Positions 7,886 to 15,491 of a stretch of 64,000 nt of DNA are shown here, in pieces. A program made the translations under genes and the position numbers. Position 1 is the stretch's first letter; every line of letters starts with the position of its first letter. A model generated the notes under the pieces. It did no database searches. It saw nothing but the letters and a program-made list of their open reading frames with translations, and was not told where the DNA came from. Source of the DNA: Nocardia carnea NBRC 14403 (GTDB lineage: Bacteria; Actinomycetota; Actinomycetes; Mycobacteriales; Mycobacteriaceae); NCBI RefSeq assembly GCF_000308515.1, contig NZ_BAFV01000046.1, positions 1 through 64,000 of the forward strand, written 5' to 3'.

Positions 7886-8704
7886 TCACTTCCGCAGGTT
7901 GCGGATCAGCCCTTCCTGAACCACCGCGGCGACCAGCCGGCCGCTGCGATCGAAGATCTTCCCGCCGGTCAGCGCCCGGCCGAAACCGGCCGACGGCGAG
8001 GACTGGTCGTACAGCAGCCAATCGTCGGTGCGGAACGGGCGCAGGAACCACATGGCGTGATCCAGCGAGGCGTTCTGTGTGGGTTCGTCGGGATGCGTGA
8101 CCTTCGACGAACCGAGCAGCGTCATATCGCTCATATAGGCGAGCGTGCACACATGGAACAGCGGATCGTCGGGCAGTGGATGCCGGTACCGGAACCACAC
8201 CTGCTGCGGTGACACCACACCGGGGCGCTGGGTCACCTGCTCCTGCGGGACCGGCCGGATATCCCAGTGCTCCCATTCCCGCATCGCCCACAGGCGCTCG
8301 GGATCCATGGAGGTCTCGGCGTCGGGGAGATCGTCGGGCGGTGCCACATCGGCCATCTCGTCTTGGTGCGAAGGACCCTCGTCACCGATATGGAAGGACG
8401 CGGACATGGTGAATATCGCGTCCCCGTCCTGGACACCGGTGACCCGGCGGGTGCAGAAGGAACGGCCGTCCCGGATTCGGTCCACCATGTAGACCGTGGG
8501 TGCTTCCGGGTTTCCGGGACGGAGAAAGTAGCCGTGTAGCGAATGCACCTGGAACCGCGGCTCCACCGTGCGCACCGCCGAGACCAGCGCCTGACCCGCC
8601 ACCTGCCCGCCGAAGGTGCGGGGGAGCTGGGTCTTGGGGAACGCGCCGCGAAAGATATCGCGTTCGAGGCGTTCGAGCTCCAATGCCTCTTCGATAGTCG
8701 CCAT
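7886..8704 (-). CDS. tesB: Acyl-CoA thioesterase II (TesB-like)
   Basis: The 272-residue double-hotdog thioesterase hydrolyses acyl-CoA to free acid and CoA. Visible family blocks are FGGQVAGQALVSA, VHSLHGYFLRPG, DGRSFCTRRV, LAYMSDMTLLGSS and SLDHAMWFLRPFR, the last two carrying the Asp and neighbouring active-site residues. It lies between pdxT and pdxS exactly as in Mycobacterium, which supports vertical inheritance rather than a function in vitamin B6 synthesis. Confidence 0.94.
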   Translation of the reverse strand: MATIEEALELERLERDIFRGAFPKTQLPRTFGGQVAGQALVSAVRTVEPRFQVHSLHGYFLRPGNPEAPTVYMVDRIRDGRSFCTRRVTGVQDGDAIFTMSASFHIGDEGPSHQDEMADVAPPDDLPDAETSMDPERLWAMREWEHWDIRPVPQEQVTQRPGVVSPQQVWFRYRHPLPDDPLFHVCTLAYMSDMTLLGSSKVTHPDEPTQNASLDHAMWFLRPFRTDDWLLYDQSSPSAGFGRALTGGKIFDRSGRLVAAVVQEGLIRNLRK

Positions 8705-8799
8705 TCGCTGAGATTAGCCCGAAGAGCCTTATTTCCCATGATTCACCGGCGGGTAATCCCGGTCACCGCCCGCACCGCCGGACCTGCTCTGATGAACCG

Positions 8800-9411
8800 A
8801 TGCCGCGTTTCACCCCGATCACTCAGGACGCGCTCGCCGAGCAGGTCGCCCGGCGGTTACGCGATACCGGCGGGCAACTGGTCGCGGTCGACGGCGCCGA
8901 TGCCGCGCACCCGGTTGCGTTCGCCCGGCTGACTGCCGGTCGCCTCCGCGCCGACGGCGTTCCCGCCGAAACGGTTTCGCTGCACGATTTCGTCCGGCCC
9001 GCCTCGCTGCGCATGGAATTCGGCCGGGACGACATCGCCTACCGGACCGGCTGGTTCGACTATGCGGCGCTGCGGCGGGAAGTCCTCGACCCGTTGCGCA
9101 CGGAGAGGCAGTGGCTGCCCGCGCTCTGGGACGAAGCGGCCGACCGCTCCGCCCGCGCGGTCCGCCGCCGCGCTCGCCCGGGCACCGTGGTGTTCGTCGC
9201 GGGCCCGATGCTGCTGGGCCGCGACCTCCCTTTCGACCTCACTGTCCGGCTCGATCTCAGCCCGGCCGCGCTCAGCCGCGGCACACCGGCAGCGGATGTA
9301 TGGACCGTCCCCGCACTCCTGGCCCACGACCGCGAACACCCCGACCCTCCGGACTATTTCGTCCGCTGGGACCACCCGGACCGTCCGGCCCTGCGCACAA
9401 GCTCCAGCTGA
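8800..9411 (+). CDS. Uridine kinase-like P-loop-fold protein with degenerate Walker A
   Basis: The 203-residue protein resembles actinobacterial uridine-kinase-like proteins: LVAVDGADAAHPVAFARL near residue 27, then SLHDFVRP, the Y-x-TGWFDYAAL block, and GTVVFVAGPMLLGRDLP. The expected Walker A loop (GxxGxGKT/S) is replaced by DGADAAHP, so the phosphate-binding lysine and glycines are missing and normal kinase activity is doubtful. It is divergent from tesB. Function is unknown; a nucleotide- or sugar-binding role is a guess from fold only. Confidence 0.7.
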   Translation: MPRFTPITQDALAEQVARRLRDTGGQLVAVDGADAAHPVAFARLTAGRLRADGVPAETVSLHDFVRPASLRMEFGRDDIAYRTGWFDYAALRREVLDPLRTERQWLPALWDEAADRSARAVRRRARPGTVVFVAGPMLLGRDLPFDLTVRLDLSPAALSRGTPAADVWTVPALLAHDREHPDPPDYFVRWDHPDRPALRTSSS

Positions 9412-9416
9412 GCGAA

Positions 9417-9637
9417 ATGGTGTCGGCGTTCTTCGGGTTCGACAAAGCCGTGTTCGGCAAGAACACCGGAAACCTCGATCTCGCCACGCGTGAGCTGATC
9501 GCGGTCGGGGTCGCGGTGACCACGCAATGCCCGTTCTGCATATCGCCGAAGCGGTCATGGTCGCCGCCGCCCTGCACGCCGGCGGCGGCATCACCCACAG
9601 ATGGAAGGCGATGAAGAGCATCGCCGAGAACGAGTAG
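9417..9637 (+). pseudogene. Carboxymuconolactone decarboxylase/AhpD-like remnant
   Basis: The first half reads as a CMD/AhpD-family protein (FGFDKAVFGKNTGNLDLATR, ELIAVGVAVTTQCPFC). After the CPFC cysteine pair the frame is lost at about 9541. The C-terminal family part continues in another frame as IAEAVMVAAALHAGGGITHR to TAG 9635-9637. Roughly 15-20 residues containing the conserved histidine region between the halves are absent, so this is a deletion product rather than a one-base slip. The upstream part of the domain is also missing, as the homologous frame starts only at the uridine kinase-like stop. Confidence 0.7.
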
Positions 9638-9688
9638 GCCACGCCCTCACGCCGGAATCCCGAGGCGAGGGCATGACAGCGCGACCCG

Positions 9689-10609
9689 CTACCAGCCGCG
9701 TTCGGCCAGCCGGTGCGGCTGGGCGATGTCCTCCACGTTGATACCGACCATCGCCTCGCCGAGACCGCGGGAGACCTTGGCCAGCACATCGGGGTCGTCG
9801 TAGAAGGTGGTGGCCTTCACGATGGCGCTCGCGCGCTGTTCGGGGTTGCCGGATTTGAAGATGCCCGAGCCCACGAACACACCCTCGGCGCCGAGCTGCA
9901 TCATCATCGCGGCATCGGCGGGGGTGGCGATACCGCCCGCGGTGAACAGCACCACCGGCAGCTTCCCGGTTTCGGCGACTTCGCGAACCAGCTCGTAGGG
10001 CGCCTGCAGTTCCTTGGCGGCGACGTAGAGTTCGTCGGCCGGCAGCGCGCCCAACCGGGCGATCTGCTGGCGGATCTGACGCATATGAGTGGTCGCGTTG
10101 GAGACATCGCCGGTACCGGCCTCGCCCTTGGAGCGGATCATGGCCGCACCCTCGGTGATCCGGCGCAGCGCCTCACCGAGGTTGGTGGCACCGCAGACGA
10201 ACGGCACGGTGAACTGCCATTTGTCGATGTGATTGGCGTAATCGGCGGGGGTGAGGACCTCGGATTCGTCGATGTAATCGACCCCGAGGCTCTGCAGGAC
10301 CTGCGCCTCGACGAAATGCCCGATCCGGGCCTTGGCCATCACCGGGATGGATACGGCCTCGATGATCCCGTCGATCATGTCGGGATCGCTCATCCGGGAG
10401 ACGCCGCCCTGGGCACGGATATCGGCGGGCACCCGTTCGAGCGCCATCACCGCGACGGCGCCGGCGTCCTCGGCGATCTTGGCCTGGTCCGGGGTGACCA
10501 CATCCATGATCACCCCGCCCTTGAGCATCTCGGCCATACCGCGCTTCACCCGGGCGGTACCGGCCTCGCGGGTCGCTTCGGTGGTCTGGGCGGTCTCGGG
10601 CGTGGTCAC
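9689..10609 (-). CDS. pdxS: PdxS, pyridoxal-5-phosphate synthase subunit
   Basis: The 306-residue (beta/alpha)8 enzyme condenses ribose-5-phosphate, glyceraldehyde-3-phosphate and PdxT-derived ammonia into PLP. Signatures are RVKRGMAEMLKGGVIMDVV, VMALERVPADIR, MAKARIGHFVEAQ with the Schiff-base lysine, GEAGTGDVSNATTHMR, and FTAGGIATPADAA. The GTG at 10609 has AGGAG 7 bases upstream and fits the family N-terminus better than the in-frame GTG at 10654. It lies downstream of a strong terminator, so it has its own promoter. Confidence 0.97.
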   Translation of the reverse strand: MTTPETAQTTEATREAGTARVKRGMAEMLKGGVIMDVVTPDQAKIAEDAGAVAVMALERVPADIRAQGGVSRMSDPDMIDGIIEAVSIPVMAKARIGHFVEAQVLQSLGVDYIDESEVLTPADYANHIDKWQFTVPFVCGATNLGEALRRITEGAAMIRSKGEAGTGDVSNATTHMRQIRQQIARLGALPADELYVAAKELQAPYELVREVAETGKLPVVLFTAGGIATPADAAMMMQLGAEGVFVGSGIFKSGNPEQRASAIVKATTFYDDPDVLAKVSRGLGEAMVGINVEDIAQPHRLAERGW

Positions 10610-10686
10610 GGCAGCTCCTGTGTCCGGTGCAGGGAAATCGTCGATGAACACCACGATTCTAGGGGCGCCCCGAAACGGCCTTCATA

Positions 10687-10750
10687 TCCAGTTTGCGCGC
10701 ACTGGACTGATCACGACCTGCTGTTATGCGCACCACCCGGAAAACTGGAC
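10687..10750. promoter_or_regulatory. Repeated ACTGGA motifs upstream of pdxS
   Basis: TCCAGT (10687-10692) and ACTGGA (10701-10706) form an inverted repeat with an 8-bp centre. A further direct copy ACTGGAC lies at 10744-10750, matching 10701-10707. This is the pdxS promoter region, so a MocR-type PdxR or another regulator could bind here. No pdxR gene is in the window. Confidence 0.35.
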
Positions 10751-10761
10751 CGGATAAAACA

Positions 10762-10792
10762 CCGCCGGGCCGGTGCGACACCGGCCCGGCGG
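10762..10792 (-). terminator. Rho-independent terminator of the 30-codon ORF
   Basis: Perfect 14-bp stem (arm CCGCCGGGCCGGTG) with a 3-base loop. On the minus strand it is followed by TGTTTTAT. It begins 16 bases after the stop of the small ORF at 10809-10901, so that ORF is a discrete transcription unit end. Confidence 0.85.
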
Positions 10793-10808
10793 GGCATGGA
10801 AAACCGAC

Positions 10809-10901
10809 TCAGATCGGGTTGACCACCAGCAGCTTCGCCCAGTACTCAGCGGCGCTGGGTCCGAGAATCGGCAACAGGTAATCGAACAGGATGTAGGACA
10901 C
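10809..10901 (-). CDS. Hypothetical 30-residue small protein
   Basis: A GTG-started ORF of 30 codons, too short for most gene finders. Its start is preceded by GGAGGT with 6 bases spacing, one of the best ribosome sites in the window, and its stop is followed closely by a strong intrinsic terminator. The peptide starts MSYILFDYLLPILGPSAAEY and ends LVVNPI. It is hydrophobic, has one Lys and no Cys, and is without a signal peptide pattern; it might be one amphipathic or membrane-spanning helix. A TTGACG hexamer lies upstream at about 10946-10951 on the minus strand. Function is unknown. It sits between the Nudix gene and pdxS. Confidence 0.65.
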   Translation of the reverse strand: MSYILFDYLLPILGPSAAEYWAKLLVVNPI

Positions 10902-11019
10902 TTCTTCACCTCCACACACCGAATCGACACAACCTCGGTGCGTCAAACTGCGCTGACGTTATCACGCCGAGTGAAACCCGTCACAGTACTGCGTGCGCGC
11001 GGGTCCGGGAGTGTCCGGG

Positions 11020-12081
11020 TCAACGGATGGAGCGGACTTCCGGGTCGGTATCCGCATCGGCGGCCCGAGCGGCTTCGGGAAGCAACTCGTCGAGGTGGTA
11101 CGGGTACACCGTTTCCCCGGCGGCGTCCAGGGCCCGGATATCGGCCGGACCGCACCAGCGGCTGCCGGTGATCGAACGCTGTTCGACATAGGTCAGGTCG
11201 GTGGCTTCGGGCGCGAACTCGGTGACCCGCAGGGCGAAGAAGAGTTCTTCGGAGCGGATCAGGTCGCCGTTGAACGGGAAGACCGCCACCCTGCGCCACA
11301 GGGGGCCGCGGAGAGCGGCCGGATCGGCCGTGTAGCCGGTTTCCTCGTGGAGTTCGCGGACCGCCGCCGCCCGCAGGCTCTCCCCCGGTTCCACACCGCC
11401 GCCGACGGTGAACCAGAACGACACCTCCGGGAGCATCGGGTCGTGGCCGCGCATGAGCAGGATCCGGTCCTGCTCATCCAGGATCGCGACCCGCGCCGAG
11501 ACCCGGGTGGTGTCGACGTCCAGGCCGGTCGCGGCCGCCGGGGTGGCACGTTCCGCGATCTCGAAGTAGGTGGGCATCGGCGCGGTACCGCCCAGGCGCA
11601 GCCAGCGCACCGGACGGCGTGTGCGCAGTGCCAGGGTGTCGCGGACGGCGTCGTTGTGGAACCGGCGGGCTATCAGCACGCGGGCTTCGGCGTCGGCGAG
11701 TTCGGCGACCTGCTGAGGGGGCAGCCCGGCGATATCCACGGCCGACAGGGTGACGGCCAGCTGGTTCTCCACCGCTTCGCGGTCGTCACGTCCGGTGCGT
11801 TCGGCCCGGTCGGCGAGGACGGTCAGACGGCGGGCGAGTTCGGCGGGTTTCGGGTCTGCGCCGGGGTCGGGCAGGGCGGGACCGGACAGCGAGACCGCGA
11901 CCGCGCGCGCCACCACGGCCCGGCGCGCCAGTGCCCCGTCGAGCGCGTGCCAGGCGAGATCGGTGCGCACATGGAGCCGGTCCAGGCGGTTCGCCGTGGA
12001 GTAGGCCCAGACACCCAGCGCCACGACGAGCCCGGCGATCAGCGCGAGAACCAGGACGGTGGTCGCGGAGAAGGTGATCAT
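11020..12081 (-). CDS. Membrane-anchored Nudix hydrolase
   Basis: The 353-residue protein has an N-terminal membrane helix (residues about 5-27), a helical LemA-like middle region, and a C-terminal Nudix domain. The Nudix box is GGVEPGESLRAAAVRELHEE-TGY, so the GX5EX7REUXEEXGU pattern is intact. It likely hydrolyses a nucleoside-diphosphate-X at the membrane face; the substrate is unknown. Its start overlaps the pimA stop in ATGA and it is the last gene of the phosphatidylinositol mannoside operon, as for Rv2609c in M. tuberculosis. Confidence 0.88.
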   Translation of the reverse strand: MITFSATTVLVLALIAGLVVALGVWAYSTANRLDRLHVRTDLAWHALDGALARRAVVARAVAVSLSGPALPDPGADPKPAELARRLTVLADRAERTGRDDREAVENQLAVTLSAVDIAGLPPQQVAELADAEARVLIARRFHNDAVRDTLALRTRRPVRWLRLGGTAPMPTYFEIAERATPAAATGLDVDTTRVSARVAILDEQDRILLMRGHDPMLPEVSFWFTVGGGVEPGESLRAAAVRELHEETGYTADPAALRGPLWRRVAVFPFNGDLIRSEELFFALRVTEFAPEATDLTYVEQRSITGSRWCGPADIRALDAAGETVYPYHLDELLPEAARAADADTDPEVRSIR

Positions 12082-13202
12082 TCGGCCACCCGGACCCGCA
12101 GATCGCCGACCACCACGGTTTCGTAGACCCGCAGGATCTGTTCGGCCACCACCGGCCAGTCGTAGGACCCGACCACCTGGGTCGCGGTACGCACCAGATC
12201 CGCCCGGCGGGAATCGTCGGTGAGCAGCTCGTCGAGCGCACCGGCCAGCGCGGTGGAATCACCGGTCGGAATCAGCACACCGGCCGTACCGTCGCGCAGG
12301 ACTCGCCGGAACGCGTCCAGTTCGCTGGCGATCACCGCGGTCCCGGCAGCCATGGCCTCGATCAGGATGATGCCGAAACTCTCCCCGCCCAGGTTCGGCG
12401 CCACGTAGACATCCGCGCTCCGCATGGCCGAAGCCTTCTCGGTATCGGTCACCTGTCCGAGAAAGCGCAGATGCCGGGCCAGCGGTCCGGCCTCCCGGCG
12501 CAGCCGGGCCTCGTCACCGCGGCCCACGACGAGGATCTCGACATCGGGGTGGCGGGCGACCAGGGCCGGTAGTGCGCCCAGCAGAACCTGCATTCCCTTG
12601 CGGGGTTCGTCGTAGCGACCGAGGAACAGGACGGTCCGCCCGGGTCGCGGATAACCGGGCAGCAGCGGTGCCCGGCTGAATGCCTGCACATCGACGCCGT
12701 TCGGGATCTCCACCGCATCCGAGCCGAGCGCCTCGACCTGCCAGCGCCGGGCCAGTTCCGAAACCGCGATCCGCCCACTGATTTTCTCGTGATACGGCCG
12801 CAGTACACCCTGGAAGGTGGCGAGTAACAGCGATTTCGTGGTGGAGGTGTGGAAGGTGGCCACGATGGGCCCCTCGGCCACCTTCAGGGCCAGCATCGAC
12901 AGGCTCGGCGCGTTCGGTTCGTGGATATGCAACACATCGAAATCGTTGCCCTCGATCCATTTCCGGATCCGCGTATATGCCGTGGGCCCGAACGACAACC
13001 GGGCCACCGACCCGTTGTACGGGATGGCGACGGCACGTCCGGCCGACACCACGAAATCGGGAAGCTCGGTACTGTCCGACGCGGGCGCCAGCACGCTCAC
13101 CTTGTGCCCGCGCTCCCGGAAAACCTGCGCCAGTTCCACCACATGCGCCTGGACGCCCCCCGGAACATCGAACGAATAGGGGCAGACCATGCCGATCTTC
13201 AT
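12078..13202 (-). CDS. pimA: PimA, phosphatidylinositol alpha-mannosyltransferase
   Basis: The 374-residue GT-B, GT4-family glycosyltransferase transfers mannose from GDP-mannose to the 2-position of inositol in phosphatidylinositol on the inner leaflet. Visible: the N-terminal glycine loop CPYSFDVPGGVQAH, HIHEPNAPS, ATFHTS, IPNGVDV, LFLGRYDEPRKGM, and the nucleotide-sugar ExE-type block GGESFGIILIEAMAAG. Both ends overlap neighbours by 4 bases (acyltransferase stop, Nudix start), indicating translational coupling. Confidence 0.96.
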   Translation of the reverse strand: MKIGMVCPYSFDVPGGVQAHVVELAQVFRERGHKVSVLAPASDSTELPDFVVSAGRAVAIPYNGSVARLSFGPTAYTRIRKWIEGNDFDVLHIHEPNAPSLSMLALKVAEGPIVATFHTSTTKSLLLATFQGVLRPYHEKISGRIAVSELARRWQVEALGSDAVEIPNGVDVQAFSRAPLLPGYPRPGRTVLFLGRYDEPRKGMQVLLGALPALVARHPDVEILVVGRGDEARLRREAGPLARHLRFLGQVTDTEKASAMRSADVYVAPNLGGESFGIILIEAMAAGTAVIASELDAFRRVLRDGTAGVLIPTGDSTALAGALDELLTDDSRRADLVRTATQVVGSYDWPVVAEQILRVYETVVVGDLRVRVAE

Positions 13203-14170
13203 CGGGCGAAATCTTCCTCGGAGCCGACCGGCCTGCTACCGCGCCGCGCCTGTTCGGCGGCGATCCGGTCCAGCCGCACCTCGGACAGATCCGTTTCCCA
13301 CAGCGGCTGCAACATATGCCAGTCGGCAGGGTGGTCGGCGATGCCGGCGGCGAAACAATCGGCCAGCGCCTGGGTCGCGGCGTCGACGCCACCGGATACA
13401 TCGAGTGGTTCCTGTGTGCGCACCATCCAGCCTTCGCGGCCGGTGTCGTCGACGGTGAACCAGACGTGCACCGGCATCAGCGCGGCACCGGTTTCGATCG
13501 CGAGTTTCGCTGCCCCCGCGGGCATCCAGGTGCGTTCGCCGAAGAAGGTCACCGGGACCCCGCGCCCGGTCAGGTCGCGCTCCCCCATCAGGCACACCAC
13601 TTTGTTCGCGCGGAGTCGTTCGGCCAGCGCGCCGAACGGGGGTTGTTCGCCGCCGGTCAGCGGGAACACCTCGAATCCGAGGCTTTCCCGGTAGGCGACG
13701 AAGCGCTCGAACAACGATTCCGGTTTCAGCCGTTCGGCGACGGTGGTGAAGGTTCCGTAGTTCTGCACCAGCCAGGTCCCGGCCATATCCCAGTTCCCCG
13801 AATGCGGCAGGACGAACACCACACCCCGGCCGCGGGCCAGCGCGGCATCGAGATGCTCGAGGCCCTCGACGACGACCCGGCCGGATTCCACCAGATCCCG
13901 GTGATCCATGGCCGGTAACCGGAACGCTTCCCGCCAGTACCGGGCATAGGAACGCATACTCGCCCGGACGAGTTCGCCGGGCACCGCTTCGGGCGTGGTC
14001 CCGAGCACGCGGGCGAGATTGCGCCGCAACTGCGCGGGCCCGCCGTTACGAGCCGCGAAATCGGCGCCGCGGTCGAACACTGTGCGCGCTACGGATTCGG
14101 GCAGGGCCCGCACCAGGCGCCAGCCGGCGGCATACCCGCGGTCACTCAGATTTGCCCGCCACCCGCTCAC
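13199..14170 (-). CDS. Phosphatidylinositol mannoside acyltransferase (PatA-like)
   Basis: The 323-residue HtrB/MsbB-type lysophospholipid acyltransferase, equivalent by place and sequence to Rv2611c, adds a fatty acyl chain to the mannose of PIM. The N-terminus (DRGYAAGWRLVRALPE) is membrane-associating. The catalytic HX4-5E-type region reads LPHSGNWDMAG, followed by VCLMGERDLTGRGVPV and FFGERTWMPAGAAKLA. It overlaps pgsA upstream and pimA downstream, completing the order pgsA-acyltransferase-pimA. Confidence 0.93.
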   Translation of the reverse strand: MSGWRANLSDRGYAAGWRLVRALPESVARTVFDRGADFAARNGGPAQLRRNLARVLGTTPEAVPGELVRASMRSYARYWREAFRLPAMDHRDLVESGRVVVEGLEHLDAALARGRGVVFVLPHSGNWDMAGTWLVQNYGTFTTVAERLKPESLFERFVAYRESLGFEVFPLTGGEQPPFGALAERLRANKVVCLMGERDLTGRGVPVTFFGERTWMPAGAAKLAIETGAALMPVHVWFTVDDTGREGWMVRTQEPLDVSGGVDAATQALADCFAAGIADHPADWHMLQPLWETDLSEVRLDRIAAEQARRGSRPVGSEEDFAR

Positions 14171-14835
14171 GACGGCTGCTCCGTTCCCGAATTAGATGCG
14201 CCCAGGATCTCGCGGGCACCCGGCGAATTACGCACCGCCAGCACCCGCTGGGCCACGGTGACGATACTGAGCACGGCCAGAATCCACATGGCCACATGTA
14301 CCGCCCAGGTCAGCCATTCGATCCCCCAGTAGCCGCCGATACCGGTCAGCCCGGCCCCGACGAGCACGATCACCAGGCGGTCCGGCCGCTCGATGAGCCC
14401 GCCGTCGGCGGACAGGCCACTGGCCTCGGCACGCGCCTTCGCATAGGAAATGACCTGCGAGGTCACCAGCACCACCAGGGTGGCGACGAACAGCGGTTTG
14501 CTCTGCTCGTGGTACACCGCCCACCAGGCCAGACCCCCGAAGATCGCGCCGTCGGCCACCCGATCGCAGGTGGCGTCGAGGACGGCGCCGTAGCGGGTAC
14601 CGCCGCCACGCGCCCGGGCCATCGCGCCATCGAGCATGTCGAACATGACGAACAGCCAGATCACCATGGTCCCCCAGAACAGGTGCCCGGTGGGGAACAG
14701 CGTGACAGCGGCCGCGATCGACGCAGCGGTGCCGATCAGCGTGACGGCGTCCGGGGTCAGCCCGGTACTCACCAGCGCCTTCCCCAGCGGCGCGGTGGCC
14801 TTGGCGAAGGTCGCCCGCCCGAAGATGCTCAGCAC
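14167..14835 (-). CDS. pgsA: Phosphatidylinositol phosphate synthase (CDP-alcohol phosphatidyltransferase)
   Basis: The 222-residue polytopic membrane enzyme with about six helices has the complete CDP-alcohol motif D-x2-DG-x2-AR-x8-G-x3-D-x3-D in FDMLDGAMARARGGG through YGAVLDATCDR. In mycobacteria this enzyme joins CDP-diacylglycerol and inositol-1-phosphate to make phosphatidylinositol phosphate, the precursor used by PimA encoded two genes downstream. The GTG at 14835 directly follows an in-frame TAG, so no longer start exists. Confidence 0.94.
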   Translation of the reverse strand: MLSIFGRATFAKATAPLGKALVSTGLTPDAVTLIGTAASIAAAVTLFPTGHLFWGTMVIWLFVMFDMLDGAMARARGGGTRYGAVLDATCDRVADGAIFGGLAWWAVYHEQSKPLFVATLVVLVTSQVISYAKARAEASGLSADGGLIERPDRLVIVLVGAGLTGIGGYWGIEWLTWAVHVAMWILAVLSIVTVAQRVLAVRNSPGAREILGASNSGTEQPS

Positions 14836-14855
14836 CTACGCCCCCAGCTGTTCAT

Positions 14856-15455
14856 CTACGCCTCCGCCCAGGCCGCGGCCAGCAAGGCCCGGGTTTCGCG
14901 GAGCAATTGCGGCATAACCTTCGCTCCACCGATCACGGTGATGAAATTGGCGTCCCCACCCCAGCGGGGCACGATGTGCTGATGCAGGTGGTCGGCGAGC
15001 GAACCACCGGCGACCCCGCCCAGGTTGAGCCCCACATTGAAACCGTGCGGCCGCGACACCTTCTTCATCGTCCGGATGGCGCGCTGGGTGAACTCCATCA
15101 GCTCCGCGGCCTCGGCGGCGGTGAGATCCTCGAGATTCGCCACCCGCCGATACGGCACCACCATCATGTGCCCGGGGTTGTAGGGGTACAGGTTCAGCAC
15201 CGCGTACACCTGTTCACCGCGGGCCACGACCAGCCCGTCCTCATCGGACATCGTGGGGATATCGGTGAAGGGATGACCGGTCGCGCCCTTGGGCGCCGAC
15301 GTGGCGGCCTCCGCGATATAGGACATCCGGTACGGCGTCCACAACCGCTGCAACCGGTCCGGTTCGCCCGCACCGCGGTCCACGATCTCCTCGGCCCGCT
15401 CGGCCGCAGCGGTTTCCGATCCGGTCAGACCGTCCGGCACCGTGCGCTCACTCAT
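14856..15455 (-). CDS. HIT-family protein (Ap4A phosphorylase-like)
   Basis: The 199-residue protein has the histidine triad HLHQHIVPRW near its C-terminal third, plus YPYNPGHMMVVPYR and FNVGLNLGGVAGGSLADH, the pattern of mycobacterial Rv2613c-type diadenosine tetraphosphate phosphorylases. About 40 variable residues precede the core WTPYRMSYI. It lies 20 bases upstream of pgsA in the thrS-led operon. Confidence 0.93.
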   Translation of the reverse strand: MSERTVPDGLTGSETAAAERAEEIVDRGAGEPDRLQRLWTPYRMSYIAEAATSAPKGATGHPFTDIPTMSDEDGLVVARGEQVYAVLNLYPYNPGHMMVVPYRRVANLEDLTAAEAAELMEFTQRAIRTMKKVSRPHGFNVGLNLGGVAGGSLADHLHQHIVPRWGGDANFITVIGGAKVMPQLLRETRALLAAAWAEA

Positions 15456-15491
15456 AATCCATACCCTTTCCCCGCCCGGGCGGACCCGGTA

